64,000 nucleotides of DNA from Polynucleobacter bastaniensis (GTDB lineage Bacteria > Pseudomonadota > Gammaproteobacteria > Burkholderiales > Burkholderiaceae): positions 248,001-312,000 of the forward strand of contig NZ_JACVOU010000004.1 in assembly GCF_018882205.1 (NCBI RefSeq). The letters are read 5' to 3'. Below the pieces are notes generated by a model that made no database searches, had not been told where the DNA came from, and saw only the letters and a program-made list of their open reading frames with translations. Shown piece by piece: positions 1 to 9,160 of this stretch. Each line of letters begins with the position of its first letter. Position 1 is the stretch's first letter. The translations under genes were made by a program, and so were the position numbers.

Positions 1-215
1 TCTTTACTACTGGACGCCTCACCTCCGAGATGGTCATTAAAGGCGCTCAAATGGGCATCCCCTTCCTCATGACTCGCTCTGGCATGACCTTAATGGGGCT
101 GGAGCTTGCCCGCAAGACCAATCTCACCTTGCTATCCCGTTGTTCTGGGAAGCATTTTGAGATCTTTAATGCCCCAGAGAGGGTAATTTTTACCTCTCCA
201 CCTGCCGCCTCTTAA
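1..215 (+). CDS. fdhD: Formate dehydrogenase accessory sulfurtransferase FdhD, C-terminal part (5' end outside window)
   Basis: The reading frame is open from base 3 and ends at 215, so only about 70 C-terminal residues are present. It opens with FTTGRLTSEMVIK and continues through MGIPFLMTRSGMT and LELARKTNLTLL, which matches the conserved C-terminal segment of FdhD. FdhD transfers sulfur from IscS to the molybdenum cofactor and is needed for active formate dehydrogenase in the cytoplasm. The catalytic cysteines lie in the missing N-terminal half and cannot be checked. The tail after the conserved block is short and weakly conserved. The next gene, dcd, starts 41 bases downstream and is functionally unrelated. 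Family assignment is confident; the symbol rests on the conserved tail alone. Confidence 0.85.
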   Translation, partial: FTTGRLTSEMVIKGAQMGIPFLMTRSGMTLMGLELARKTNLTLLSRCSGKHFEIFNAPERVIFTSPPAAS

Positions 216-256
216 ATTCGTGGGCAACTAGCCCGTGATGGTTTTACAATTCGGCC

Positions 257-823
257 ATGACTATTAAATCTGACCACTGGATCCGCCGCATGGGCGAGCA
301 AGGCATGATCAGCCCATTTGAGCCTGAGCAGGTTCGCCATGATGATGCTGGGCAAAAAATTGTGAGCTATGGCACTTCAAGCTATGGCTATGACATCCGT
401 TGTGCTGATGAGTTCAAGATTTTTACGAACATCAACAGCACTATCGTTGATCCCAAGAATTTCGATGAACAATCGTTTGTCGATTTTAAGGGTCCGGTTT
501 GTATTATTCCTCCAAACTCATTTGCCTTGGCAAGAACGGTTGAGTACTTCAAGATCCCACGCAGTGTCTTAACAGTGTGCGTTGGAAAGAGTACATATGC
601 GCGTTGTGGAATTATTGTGAACGTCACTCCATTCGAGCCTGAGTGGGAAGGTTACGTCACACTCGAGTTTTCCAATACAACCCCATTACCTGCAAAGATT
701 TATGCCGGCGAAGGATGTGCACAAGTTCTGTTCTTTGAAAGTGATGAAGTCTGTGGCACATCGTACAAAGACCGTGGTGGCAAGTATCAAGGCCAAGTCG
801 GCGTTACTCTGCCGAAGACTTAA
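257..823 (+). CDS. dcd: dCTP deaminase
   Basis: This 188-residue protein deaminates dCTP to dUTP, feeding dUMP and dTMP synthesis in the cytoplasm. It is full length for the bacterial homotrimeric Dcd family. Visible motifs are [12 protein letters not shown] near residue 38, the nucleotide-binding KSTYARCGI around residue 112, and [13 protein letters not shown] around 128-140, which holds the catalytic glutamate. The C-terminal Q-rich segment ([14 protein letters not shown]) is the usual phosphate-covering tail. The ATG at 257 gives the canonical N-terminus [12 protein letters not shown]. It sits 49 bases ahead of the decarboxylase gene on the same strand and could be co-transcribed with it. 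Overlapping reading frames inside it are shadows. Confidence 0.96.
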   Translation: MTIKSDHWIRRMGEQGMISPFEPEQVRHDDAGQKIVSYGTSSYGYDIRCADEFKIFTNINSTIVDPKNFDEQSFVDFKGPVCIIPPNSFALARTVEYFKIPRSVLTVCVGKSTYARCGIIVNVTPFEPEWEGYVTLEFSNTTPLPAKIYAGEGCAQVLFFESDEVCGTSYKDRGGKYQGQVGVTLPKT

Positions 824-871
824 TCTACTTAATCTGCTTAATCGCCATATTGGCGACTTTAAAGGGTACAC

Positions 872-3139
872 ATGAAATTTCGTTTTCCAATCATCATTAT
901 TGATGAGGACTTTCGCTCTGAAAACATCTCAGGTTCGGGCATTCGCGACCTAGCGGAGGCGATTGAAAACGAGGGCATGGAAGTGATTGGCTTAACTAGC
1001 TACGGTGACCTTACATCCTTTGCCCAACAAGCCTCCCGCGCTTCTAGTTTTATTGTCTCGATCGATGATGAGGAGTTTGTTTCCGACTCTGAAGATCATG
1101 ACTTACCTGCATTAAATAATTTGCGTGCTTTTATTACTGAAGTTCGTAAGCGCAACGAAGATATCCCTATCTTCTTGTATGGCGAGACCCGAACATCACG
1201 CCATATGCCGAACGACATCTTGCGCGAGCTGCATGGCTTTATTCATATGAATGAAGATACGCCAGAGTTTGTAGCGCGCCACATCATTCGTGAGGCCAAA
1301 GTCTATCTGGATTCATTGGCGCCCCCATTCTTCCGCGCGCTTACCAATTACGCCTCTGAAGGTTCTTACTCTTGGCATTGCCCTGGGCACTCTGGTGGCG
1401 TAGCTTTCTTGAAGAGTCCGGTGGGGCGTATGTTCCATCAATTCTTTGGTGAGAACATGCTGCGTGCTGACGTCTGTAACGCAGTCGAAGAATTAGGTCA
1501 GCTGCTAGATCACACTGGACCTGTATTGCAAAGCGAGCGTAATGCTGCGCGTATCTTTAACGCGGACCATTTGTTCTTTGTGACAAACGGTACATCGACA
1601 TCCAATAAGATTGTTTGGCACTCTACCGTTGCCCCTGGTGATGTAGTGCTGGTAGACCGCAACTGCCACAAGTCGGTAATTCATTCGATCACGATGATGG
1701 GCGCGATTCCGATCTTCTTAATGCCAACGCGTAACCACCTCGGCATTATTGGCCCGATTCCTAAAGAAGAGTTTGAGTGGAAAAACATCAAGAAGAAAAT
1801 TGATGCCAACCCCTTCATTAAAGATAAAAACGTGGTGCCACGAGTCATGACGCTCACGCAAAGTACTTATGACGGGATTATTTATAACGTCGAGATGATT
1901 AAAGACATGCTCGATGGCAAAGTCGATTCATTGCATTTCGATGAAGCTTGGTTGCCACATGCTGCATTCCATCCTTTCTACAAAGATATGCATGCTATTG
2001 GTAACGACCGTAAGCGTACTAAGAAGAGTTTGATGTTTGCTACCCAATCAACTCACAAGTTATTGGCTGGCCTCTCACAAGCTTCGCAGGTATTGGTACA
2101 GGATGCAGAGGATACGAAGCTTGATCGTGATTGCTTCAATGAAGCCTATTTAATGCATACCTCTACTAGTCCGCAGTACGCCATCATCGCTTCATGCGAT
2201 GTGTCTGCCGCCATGATGGAATCTCCTGGCGGTACTACGCTGGTTGAGGAGTCTATTGCCGAGGCGATGGACTTCCGTCGTGCGATGCGTGAGGTGGATG
2301 ATAAGTTTGGCGCAGACTGGTGGTTTAAGGTTTGGGGTCCAGATCATCTGACCGAAGAGGGTATTGGCGAGCGCTCAGATTGGATTCTGGAGCCTAATGC
2401 CAGCTGGCATGACTTTGGTAATGTTGCACAAGACTTTAATATGCTGGACCCAATTAAGGCTACCGTAGTGACGCCTGGTTTAGATGTTGAAGGTAACTTC
2501 GGCTCTATGGGTATCCCAGCGAGCATTGTGACCAAGTACTTGGCTGAGCACGGCGTGATCGTAGAGAAGTGCGGTTTGTACTCTTTCTTCATCATGTTCA
2601 CCATCGGTATCACCAAGGGTCGCTGGAATACTTTGGTAACTGAGTTGCAGCAATTTAAGGACCACTTTGATAAGAACGCTCCATTATGGAAAGTATTGCC
2701 AGAGTTCGTTGCTAAACACCCTCGCTATGAGCGCGTAGGCCTCAAAGATATTTGCCAGCAGATCCATGAGTTCTACAAGGGTCGTAATGTAGCCCGTATG
2801 ACTACAGAGATGTATACCTCCGATATGGTGCCAGCGATGATGCCTTCAGAAGCTTGGGCAAAGATGGCGCACAAAAAAGTGGATCGTGTTCCTTTGGATC
2901 AACTCGAAGACCGCATTACTGCAATGCTAGTCACTCCATATCCTCCAGGTATTCCATTGTTGATTCCTGGCGAACGCTTTAACAAACGCATCATTGACTA
3001 CCTCTACTTTGCGCGTGATTTCAATGCGCAATTCCCGGGCTTTGAGACTGATATTCATGGATTGGTAAAAGGCGACATCAATGGAAGTAGTGAGTACTAC
3101 GTTGATTGTGTAAGGCAGGAGCCAGATATCACCCTGTGA
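872..3139 (+). CDS. Ornithine/lysine/arginine decarboxylase (PLP-dependent, fold type I)
   Basis: This 755-residue protein belongs to the AdiA/CadA/SpeF family, which decarboxylates basic amino acids to amines (agmatine, cadaverine or putrescine) and consumes protons. The N-terminal ~130 residues form the response-regulator-like wing domain (IIIDEDFRS at the start). The PLP core includes HCPGHSGGVAF, FVTNGTSTSNK, HFDEAW and the cofactor lysine in STHKLLAGLSQAS near residue 396. The C-terminal domain ends with PPGIPLLIPGE and a short tail. An AAAGG sequence lies 7 bases before the ATG. Sequence alone does not settle the substrate; arginine or lysine is likely. A strong terminator follows at 3167. 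The related synthesis and storage of arginine (argH, cyanophycin genes) occur elsewhere in the window. Confidence 0.93.
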   Translation: MKFRFPIIIIDEDFRSENISGSGIRDLAEAIENEGMEVIGLTSYGDLTSFAQQASRASSFIVSIDDEEFVSDSEDHDLPALNNLRAFITEVRKRNEDIPIFLYGETRTSRHMPNDILRELHGFIHMNEDTPEFVARHIIREAKVYLDSLAPPFFRALTNYASEGSYSWHCPGHSGGVAFLKSPVGRMFHQFFGENMLRADVCNAVEELGQLLDHTGPVLQSERNAARIFNADHLFFVTNGTSTSNKIVWHSTVAPGDVVLVDRNCHKSVIHSITMMGAIPIFLMPTRNHLGIIGPIPKEEFEWKNIKKKIDANPFIKDKNVVPRVMTLTQSTYDGIIYNVEMIKDMLDGKVDSLHFDEAWLPHAAFHPFYKDMHAIGNDRKRTKKSLMFATQSTHKLLAGLSQASQVLVQDAEDTKLDRDCFNEAYLMHTSTSPQYAIIASCDVSAAMMESPGGTTLVEESIAEAMDFRRAMREVDDKFGADWWFKVWGPDHLTEEGIGERSDWILEPNASWHDFGNVAQDFNMLDPIKATVVTPGLDVEGNFGSMGIPASIVTKYLAEHGVIVEKCGLYSFFIMFTIGITKGRWNTLVTELQQFKDHFDKNAPLWKVLPEFVAKHPRYERVGLKDICQQIHEFYKGRNVARMTTEMYTSDMVPAMMPSEAWAKMAHKKVDRVPLDQLEDRITAMLVTPYPPGIPLLIPGERFNKRIIDYLYFARDFNAQFPGFETDIHGLVKGDINGSSEYYVDCVRQEPDITL

Positions 3140-3166
3140 TCTAGTTTAAGTAATCAATCTCTCGTA

Positions 3167-3194
3167 ATACCCTGCTTTTGCAGGGTATTTTTTT
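3167..3194 (+). terminator. Rho-independent terminator after the decarboxylase gene
   Basis: A 9-bp perfect stem (ATACCCTGC paired with GCAGGGTAT) with a TTTT loop is followed by a run of seven T. It lies 28 bases after the stop codon and before the toxin-antitoxin promoter, so it separates the two transcription units. Confidence 0.9.
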
Positions 3195-3222
3195 GCTTGC
3201 GTGTGAAAAGGGTTTTAACTAT

Positions 3223-3246
3223 ACTTGTACAATATATTGAACAAGT
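3223..3246. promoter_or_regulatory. Probable YefM-YoeB operator
   Basis: ACTTGT at 3223-3228 and ACAAGT at 3241-3246 form an inverted repeat, and the left arm contains the self-complementary TTGTACAA (3225-3232). The site ends 11 bases before the antitoxin ATG. The known E. coli yefM operator is built on TGTACA cores, so the fit with an autorepressed YefM-YoeB operon is good, but binding is inferred. Confidence 0.55.
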
Positions 3247-3257
3247 AAGGATGAGTC

Positions 3258-3515
3258 ATGAGAGTAATTAATTTTTCTGACGCAAGAAACCAATTTAAAC
3301 AAGTAATCGATCAAGTAGTGAGCGATTGCGATGTAGCCATCATCTCTCGTAGGGATGCTGATGATGCTGTGGTGATGTCTTTGAATACCTATAACAGCAT
3401 GATGGAAACACTTCATTTATTAAAATCTCCAGCTAACGTAAAACATCTGGAGAAATCATTGGCGCAATATCGCAAAGGACAAACCAAAGAAAAGAATCTT
3501 GTAGATGCTGAGTAG
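3258..3515 (+). CDS. yefM: Antitoxin of the YefM/Phd family
   Basis: This 85-residue protein is the labile antitoxin that binds YoeB and represses the operon. The N-terminal half (MRVINFSDARNQFKQVIDQV, then VAIISRRDADDAVVMSL) is a typical Phd/YefM DNA-binding and dimerisation domain. The C-terminal part (SLAQYRKGQTKEK) would wrap around the toxin. Its last 11 bases overlap the toxin start, which fits translational coupling. A TGTACA-type palindrome lies just upstream. Length and gene order match E. coli yefM-yoeB. It is placed between a terminator and the end of an opposite-strand operon, a typical location for a mobile addiction pair. No truncation or frameshift is visible. Confidence 0.93.
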   Translation: MRVINFSDARNQFKQVIDQVVSDCDVAIISRRDADDAVVMSLNTYNSMMETLHLLKSPANVKHLEKSLAQYRKGQTKEKNLVDAE

Positions 3516-3768
3516 AGTTGTATGGACAAGTGCATCATGGTCTGATTACGTTTACTGGCAAGGGCAAGATAAAAAAACTTTAAGGCGTATTAATGCACTT
3601 ATAAAAGATGCCATGCGAAATCCTGAGGATGGCATTGGAAAGCCTGAGGAATTAAGGGAAAGTCTATCGGGCTTTTGGTCCAGACGAATTGATGATGTTC
3701 ATCGTCTTGTCTACGCCATCGAGAAAGATCAGCTTGTGGTTATTGCTTGCCGATATCACTACCAATAA
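3505..3768 (+). CDS. yoeB: YoeB-type mRNA interferase toxin
   Basis: This 87-residue protein is a RelE-superfamily toxin that cleaves mRNA in the ribosomal A site. The sequence shows WTSASWSDYVYWQ near the N-terminus, KTLRRINALIKDAMRNP, GKPEELRESLSGFWSRRID and the C-terminal HRLVYAIEKDQLVVIACRYHYQ. In E. coli YoeB the catalytic residues include a glutamate, an arginine and a C-terminal histidine. Corresponding E, R and H residues are present here (E in KPEEL, SRRID, and HYQ at the end). It is full length and overlaps yefM by 11 bases. It is convergent with the TRAP operon, whose stop lies 17 bases further on. It appears intact and so is probably functional. Confidence 0.94.
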   Translation: MLSRVVWTSASWSDYVYWQGQDKKTLRRINALIKDAMRNPEDGIGKPEELRESLSGFWSRRIDDVHRLVYAIEKDQLVVIACRYHYQ

Positions 3769-3785
3769 TTGTGGCCTGAAGATGG

Positions 3786-5318
3786 TTATTTCCCTGGCTT
3801 ATCTAACTGAAAGATAACTGGCGCATCTTCATCAACCTTGTTTGACAATGAGTCTGGTTTATCTTCTTCGCTTCCCGTGAAATTAAAGTCTTGGCTTTGC
3901 ACTACTGCTGCAGGCTTATCAAGCAAGGTGGTGACTAGCGCTGGGAATGCCGCAACCACCACAACCATAATCAGTTGCAGAACAACCCAAGGTAATGCGC
4001 CCCAGTAGATATCGCTACTCTTGATTTCCTTAGGCGCTATACCACGCAAATAGAATAGTGCAAATCCAAATGGGGGATGCATGAATGAGGTTTGCATATT
4101 CACACAAAGCATCACGCCGAACCACACTAGAGCGGCACTAGCCGCTGCTTGGGGGTTGCCATTCATGGAATCAAGCAATACTGGTGCGAGTAGCTTGACG
4201 GCAACTGGTGCAAGTAAGGGTACAACGATGAAAGCGATTTCAAAGAAGTCCAAGAAGAATGCCAAGAAGAAAACAAATAGATTTACAGCAACCAAGAATC
4301 CAATCCAGCCTCCTGGCAGGTCTGAAAATAATGCCTCTACCCAGTGACCGCCATCAATACCTTGGAAGACAACTGAGAAGCAAGTTGAACCAATCAAGAT
4401 GAATACCACCATGGCGGTAATCCGCATGGTGTTTTGATAAGCCTCTTGTATTAATCCTTTGAGATTAGGAATGCCGGCCCTACGAATCCATGCCAAAAGC
4501 AAGGCACCCATCGCCCCCATAGCACCAGACTCGGTTGGGGTTGCGATACCAGTCATGATGGTTCCCAATACCAAGAAAATTAGCACCGCAGAGGGAATAA
4601 TTCCTAGTAGGCATTTCTTCCAGAGTGCCCAGCCTTTGAGAGTGAGCTCGTTTTCTGGGGCGGCAGGAAGGTAATCAGGCTTAAAGCGAGAAAGAAAAAA
4701 GGTGTAGAGCGCAAAAAGACCAATTTGCAGTAGCGAAGGTCCCCAAGCACCAAGGTACATGCTGCCCACATCGGCGCTACCGCTTTGGGTTTTTAGCTGG
4801 TCGGCTAAAACAATCAGCAATAAGGACGGCGGCACAAGCTGAGTAATAGTCCCAGAAGCTGCTAAAACGCCCGTAGCGTAGCGCATGTTGTAACCATAAC
4901 GCATCATCACCGGCAAGGAAATCATCGCCATAGCGATCACCTGAGCGGCTACTGTGCCAGTAATTGCCCCCAAAATAAATCCCACAATAATCACGGAGTA
5001 ACCAAGGCCACCCCGAATGCGTCCAAAGAGCTGACCCATGGAGTCCAGCATTTCTTCTGCAAGACCGCAGCGCTCCAAGATGGCGCCCATAAATGTGAAG
5101 AAGGGGATTGCTAGTAGAAGGTCATTAGCAAGAACGCTACCAAAGATACGCTGAGGAATAGCTTGCAAAAACGGCATACCAAAGAAATTCTCAGCAATCG
5201 CAATACCTGCAAAGAATAATCCTGCAGCCATCAAAGAAAAAGCCACCGGAAAACCGATCAGCATAAACACAATGAGTCCACCAAACATCAGCGGTGGCAT
5301 CCATTCAAGTGGAATCAT
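3786..5318 (-). CDS. TRAP transporter large permease subunit (DctM family)
   Basis: This 510-residue membrane protein is the sodium-coupled 12-helix subunit of a tripartite ATP-independent periplasmic transporter. Hydrophobic segments fill residues 1 to about 455, starting LMFGGLIVFMLIGFPVAF and including the family motifs GAITGTVAAQVIAMAMISLP and GTITQLVPPSLLLIVLAD. Typical DctM proteins are about 430 residues; here an extra loop after helix 5 and a ~50-residue charged cytoplasmic or periplasmic tail (ending QLDKPGK) make it longer, as in the mannitol/chloroaromatic-acid type. It overlaps the small subunit by 4 bases (ATGA). No substrate-binding DctP gene is adjacent, so the substrate is unknown. 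Confidence 0.9.
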   Translation of the reverse strand: MIPLEWMPPLMFGGLIVFMLIGFPVAFSLMAAGLFFAGIAIAENFFGMPFLQAIPQRIFGSVLANDLLLAIPFFTFMGAILERCGLAEEMLDSMGQLFGRIRGGLGYSVIIVGFILGAITGTVAAQVIAMAMISLPVMMRYGYNMRYATGVLAASGTITQLVPPSLLLIVLADQLKTQSGSADVGSMYLGAWGPSLLQIGLFALYTFFLSRFKPDYLPAAPENELTLKGWALWKKCLLGIIPSAVLIFLVLGTIMTGIATPTESGAMGAMGALLLAWIRRAGIPNLKGLIQEAYQNTMRITAMVVFILIGSTCFSVVFQGIDGGHWVEALFSDLPGGWIGFLVAVNLFVFFLAFFLDFFEIAFIVVPLLAPVAVKLLAPVLLDSMNGNPQAAASAALVWFGVMLCVNMQTSFMHPPFGFALFYLRGIAPKEIKSSDIYWGALPWVVLQLIMVVVVAAFPALVTTLLDKPAAVVQSQDFNFTGSEEDKPDSLSNKVDEDAPVIFQLDKPGK

Positions 5319-5866
5319 TGCATGGGCTTTTCATAATGGAGATCAGCAGCGGGTAATGTTGCTTTACCTTTGAGGGCGCCAATGCGTTTAATGATTTCTG
5401 AAAGTCCTTGGAGGCTCAGCATGAAGAAACCAAAGGGCACAACAAACTTAATGGGGTAGCGTGATAAACCGCCAGCATTAAGTGAATGTTCAGATACCAG
5501 CCAGGATGGGTAAAACAAAGTAGTCCAAGATAGCCAGGCAAACAATAGGCAAGCGGGCAATAAAAAAACAATCAAGCCAAAAAGGTCAACATAAAGACGA
5601 CCGCGATCAGAAAGCTGTGAGTAGATTAAATCGACTCGAACATGTTCATTGAGCTTGAGGGTGTATGCAGCTCCGAGCATGACAGCAGCAGCAAACAAAT
5701 ACCACTGTAATTCTAGTGGCCAGTTATTACTCATGTCTAAGGTATAGCGTAGTACAGCATTAGCAGCTGACACTACACAAGACAGCAAGATCATGATGCC
5801 AGCCGCCTTGCCTAGGAATTGATTTAAACGGTCAATCCCGGTTGAGAGTGTTCCCCAAAAGCCCAT
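5315..5866 (-). CDS. TRAP transporter small permease subunit (DctQ family)
   Basis: This 183-residue protein has four predicted membrane helices: around residues 18-38, 50-65 (LQWYLFAAAVMLGAAYTL), 90-115 (LFGLIVFLLPACLLFAWLSW) and 140-160. The family motif LNEHVRVDLIYSQLS follows helix 2. In TRAP systems DctQ forms the membrane complex with DctM and helps dock the binding protein. It starts 5 bases after the argH stop and overlaps the large subunit by 4 bases, so argH-dctQ-dctM should be one transcript. This coupling to arginine biosynthesis does not identify the substrate. Length is ordinary for the family. The C-terminal tail (KGKATLPAADLHYEKPMQ) is polar. Confidence 0.88.
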   Translation of the reverse strand: MGFWGTLSTGIDRLNQFLGKAAGIMILLSCVVSAANAVLRYTLDMSNNWPLELQWYLFAAAVMLGAAYTLKLNEHVRVDLIYSQLSDRGRLYVDLFGLIVFLLPACLLFAWLSWTTLFYPSWLVSEHSLNAGGLSRYPIKFVVPFGFFMLSLQGLSEIIKRIGALKGKATLPAADLHYEKPMQ

Positions 5867-5871
5867 GCAGT

Positions 5872-7290
5872 TTAGAGATCTGCACGACCCCGTTTAATTG
5901 CGGCTAGTACTTGCGCAGGTGCAGTGCCACCAGCATGCTGGCGAGAATTCACGGAGCCATCTACGGTCAATAAAGCAAAGACATCATCACCCATAAGCTC
6001 AGGACGATTATCTAAGCCGCAAGCAAAACGCAATTCAGAGAGTGATAAATCGATGAGCATACAGTTGCGACCTACACAGGCTTTCACTGCATGAGCTACT
6101 GCTTCGTGTGCATCACGGAAAGCCAAACCTTTTTTAACTAAATAATCAGCCAAGTCAGTAGCGGTTGCAAAGCCTTCTTCAGCAGCTGACTTCATCACAT
6201 CGGCTTTCACCTGAATATGGGGAACCATATCAGCAAAAATGCGCAAGGTATCTTGTACGGTATCCACCGCATCAAACAAAGGCTCTTTGTCTTCTTGGTT
6301 ATCTTTGTTGTACGCTAATGGCTGGCTCTTCATTAAAGTTAATAAAGAAATTAAATCACCGTAGACGCGACCAGTTTTGCCGCGTGCCAATTCAGGTACA
6401 TCCGGATTCTTTTTCTGCGGCATGATCGAGCTGCCGGTACAGAAGCGATCTGGCAAATCAATAAAGCCAAAGCGTGGGCTGAGCCACAGTACTAGCTCTT
6501 CAGATAAGCGGGACACGTGCATCATCAAGATGGATGCAAAGGCGCAGAACTCAATTGCAAAGTCGCGATCAGATACCGCATCAAGAGAGTTATTGCAGAT
6601 GCCATCAAAACCTAAGATCTTGGCAACCTGCTCGCGATCGATGGGATAAGTTGTTCCGGCTAAAGCAGCTGCACCTAGCGGTAAACGATTAAAGCGGGCG
6701 CGCAGATCAGCCAAGCGACTCGCATCGCGACTAAACATTTCGTAATAGGCCATTAAGTGATGACCAAAAGTAATTGGCTGAGCTACTTGCAAATGCGTAT
6801 GGCCAGGCATGATCGTGGCAGCATGAGTTTCAGCAAGGTTCAGTAAGGCTGTGCGCAGAGTTTTGAGGGTGGCTGCGATTTCATCAACGCTGCCACGCAA
6901 CCATAAGCGTAAGTCAGTCGCCACCTGGTCATTACGCGAACGACCGGTATGAAGACGCTTTCCGGCATCGCCAACCAACTCAGTGAGGCGAGCCTCGATA
7001 TTTAGATGTACATCTTCCAGCGCGAGTTGCCAGTTAAATTCACCGGCTTCAATTTCGGCTTTGATTTGGGCCATACCCTTTTGAATATCCGCCAAATCTT
7101 GGGCGCCAATAATCTTTTTAGTAGCCAGCATTTCAGCGTGGGCTAAAGATCCGGCAATATCCACTAAGGCAAATCGTTGATCAAAACCAATAGAGGCGGT
7201 ATAACGTTGAACAAGTTCGTCAACAGGTTCGTTAAACCGGGCCGACCAGGCTTGGGCTTTGTTGGAAAGGGAATTTTTGGATGAGCTCAT
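5872..7290 (-). CDS. argH: Argininosuccinate lyase
   Basis: This 472-residue cytoplasmic enzyme catalyses the last step of arginine synthesis, splitting argininosuccinate into arginine and fumarate. It is a member of the fumarase/aspartase superfamily. Visible motifs are the substrate-binding [18 protein letters not shown] near residue 112, the TAHLQ-equivalent [11 protein letters not shown] near 160, and the superfamily signature [12 protein letters not shown] near 285, which holds the catalytic serine. Length is normal. It is the first gene of an operon with two TRAP permease genes. Its start is only 43 bases from the divergent hemC start, so the promoters must overlap or be very short. Confidence 0.97.
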   Translation of the reverse strand: MSSSKNSLSNKAQAWSARFNEPVDELVQRYTASIGFDQRFALVDIAGSLAHAEMLATKKIIGAQDLADIQKGMAQIKAEIEAGEFNWQLALEDVHLNIEARLTELVGDAGKRLHTGRSRNDQVATDLRLWLRGSVDEIAATLKTLRTALLNLAETHAATIMPGHTHLQVAQPITFGHHLMAYYEMFSRDASRLADLRARFNRLPLGAAALAGTTYPIDREQVAKILGFDGICNNSLDAVSDRDFAIEFCAFASILMMHVSRLSEELVLWLSPRFGFIDLPDRFCTGSSIMPQKKNPDVPELARGKTGRVYGDLISLLTLMKSQPLAYNKDNQEDKEPLFDAVDTVQDTLRIFADMVPHIQVKADVMKSAAEEGFATATDLADYLVKKGLAFRDAHEAVAHAVKACVGRNCMLIDLSLSELRFACGLDNRPELMGDDVFALLTVDGSVNSRQHAGGTAPAQVLAAIKRGRADL

Positions 7291-7333
7291 AAACGCAGTA
7301 TATTGATGTAAATCTTTAATTATTTTAAATGCT

Positions 7334-8314
7334 ATGTCCCAAACCCCTGTTTCTAGCCCTACAGCCTCTAACCCTAGTCCCCCTGAGCGCCTCGTAATCG
7401 CCTCCCGTGAGAGCCGCCTCGCTATGTGGCAGGCTGAACACGTTCGGGATTGCCTTAAAAAGCTCTATCCAGCATGTGATGTACAGATCCTGGGCATGAC
7501 TACCCGGGGAGACCAAATACTGGATAAAGCCCTCTCCAAGGTGGGCGGTAAGGGCTTATTTGTAAAAGAGTTAGAAACTGCCCTAGAAGATGGTCGGGCA
7601 GATTTGGCGGTGCATTCTCTAAAAGACGTTCCTATGGTCATGCCAAAGGGCTTTGATTTGTCCTGTGTGATGGTACGGGAAGATGCCCATGATGCATTTG
7701 TTTCTAATGACTATGCCAGCCTTGAGGATTTACCAAAGGGTGCAGTAGTGGGCACTTCTAGTTTGCGACGAGAGTCTGTTCTGAGATCTAGATTTCCACA
7801 TTTGGTGATCCAGCCCTTGAGGGGAAATTTAGATACCCGCATGGGTAAGCTTGATCGTGGCGAGTACCAAGCAATTATTTTGGCTGCTGCAGGTCTTAAG
7901 CGATTGGGTTTAGGAAGTCGTATTCGGGCTTTACTACCGATTGATCCGTATACCCCAGCCGCCGGACAAGGTGCTCTTGGCATCGAAACCCTGAGTAAGC
8001 ATCCCGGAATCAAAGAGTGGCTTGCACCTCTTAATGATTTGCCAACCCTCTACGCAGTGACTGCTGAACGCATGGTGTCGCGTCAATTAGGCGGTTCTTG
8101 TGAAGTACCTTTGGCTGCATATGCTACTTGGGATCAAGACCATATGAACATCCGCTCTTTTGTTGCTAGCGTGGACGGCACTACAAGTTGCCTAGCTAGC
8201 GCTCAAGGTGCCGTAAAGAGTCTAGATGATGCAGAAGCTTTAGGTTTATTAGTAGCGCAAGATCTGATTGCTCAAGGTGCTGAGCGTTTATTGCCTAATG
8301 GCCTGCCTAAATAA
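7334..8314 (+). CDS. hemC: Porphobilinogen deaminase (hydroxymethylbilane synthase)
   Basis: This 326-residue enzyme polymerises four porphobilinogens into hydroxymethylbilane in haem synthesis. Motifs include [16 protein letters not shown] near the N-terminus, the substrate-binding [23 protein letters not shown] and [16 protein letters not shown], and the dipyrromethane-attachment cysteine in [14 protein letters not shown] around residue 259. The serine/proline-rich first 20 residues precede the conserved fold, so the true start could be slightly downstream. No strong Shine-Dalgarno is visible before the ATG at 7334. It is followed closely by hemD, the next pathway enzyme. Confidence 0.96.
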   Translation: MSQTPVSSPTASNPSPPERLVIASRESRLAMWQAEHVRDCLKKLYPACDVQILGMTTRGDQILDKALSKVGGKGLFVKELETALEDGRADLAVHSLKDVPMVMPKGFDLSCVMVREDAHDAFVSNDYASLEDLPKGAVVGTSSLRRESVLRSRFPHLVIQPLRGNLDTRMGKLDRGEYQAIILAAAGLKRLGLGSRIRALLPIDPYTPAAGQGALGIETLSKHPGIKEWLAPLNDLPTLYAVTAERMVSRQLGGSCEVPLAAYATWDQDHMNIRSFVASVDGTTSCLASAQGAVKSLDDAEALGLLVAQDLIAQGAERLLPNGLPK

Positions 8315-8350
8315 GAATTGATAAGTAAGAGTCCAATAGACAAGTTGCGG

Positions 8351-9160
8351 ATGAGTAATAAGACCATTGTCATTACCCGCCCTAGTGGACAGGCGCGTCA
8401 GTTGTCAGAAGCACTTCAGCTGAGCTTGCGCAATAGTGGCTTTACCTCTGAATCTATCCCCAAAATCATTTCTTTACCCTTGCTGACGATTGTCCCAAAG
8501 GGCGATGATCTTTTGGTGGAGCAGATTACTGCAGCGCTACAAACCGCAGACTTGGCTATCTTTGTTAGTCCGAATGCCATTGAGTGCATGATGCGTTTAT
8601 TGGAGTGCTCCTGGCAAGAGTTGTCTAACAAGCCAGTGCTAATTGGGGTGATGGGTGGTAGCAGCATGGCAGCTCTCAAAAATCATGGCATTGGTCTTGA
8701 AAGTAAGCCCTCAAAAGTCATTCTTCCTCAGAATAATACGCAGTGGGATTCGGAGGGCTTGTGGACTGAATTGCAGAATCTACACTGGAATTGGTTCACT
8801 AAAAAAGTGATTATCTTTAAAGGTGAGGGTGGGCGCGATTGGTTGGCTGATACTCTAAAAAATGCTGGTGCGCAAGTTGAAGCATTCTCAGTCTATGCCC
8901 GCGTTCCTTTAGATTTCAATAGTTCGGCCTGGAATGAAATTCATGAGATGGAGTTTTCTAAATCACTTTGGCTTCTGACTTCATCGGAGGCGGTAAGGTA
9001 TTTGGGTCAAGCGAAACTTCCACTTGATCTCGCTACGGCTATTTGCCCGCATCACAATATTGCTGAGGCGGCTGAGCAGATTGGCTTTGGTGAAGTGGTT
9101 ACGTGTGAACCTGGAGATGAGGCTTTGATTGCCGCATCGCAAGCTTGGCTGTCTATTTAA
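8351..9160 (+). CDS. hemD: Uroporphyrinogen-III synthase
   Basis: This enzyme closes and inverts ring D of hydroxymethylbilane to give uroporphyrinogen III. The start at 8351 gives MSNKTIVITRPSGQARQL, the usual N-terminus; an in-frame TTG at 8318 would add 11 residues and cannot be excluded. HemD proteins are poorly conserved, but ADLAIFVSPNAIECM around residue 80, VIIFKGEGGRDWLADTL around 152 and LWLLTSSEAVRYL around 205 fit the two-domain fold. The gene directly follows hemC, which supports the call strongly. Its last 4 bases overlap the end of the opposite-strand ubiC gene. Length, about 269 residues, is normal. Confidence 0.93.
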   Translation: MSNKTIVITRPSGQARQLSEALQLSLRNSGFTSESIPKIISLPLLTIVPKGDDLLVEQITAALQTADLAIFVSPNAIECMMRLLECSWQELSNKPVLIGVMGGSSMAALKNHGIGLESKPSKVILPQNNTQWDSEGLWTELQNLHWNWFTKKVIIFKGEGGRDWLADTLKNAGAQVEAFSVYARVPLDFNSSAWNEIHEMEFSKSLWLLTSSEAVRYLGQAKLPLDLATAICPHHNIAEAAEQIGFGEVVTCEPGDEALIAASQAWLSI

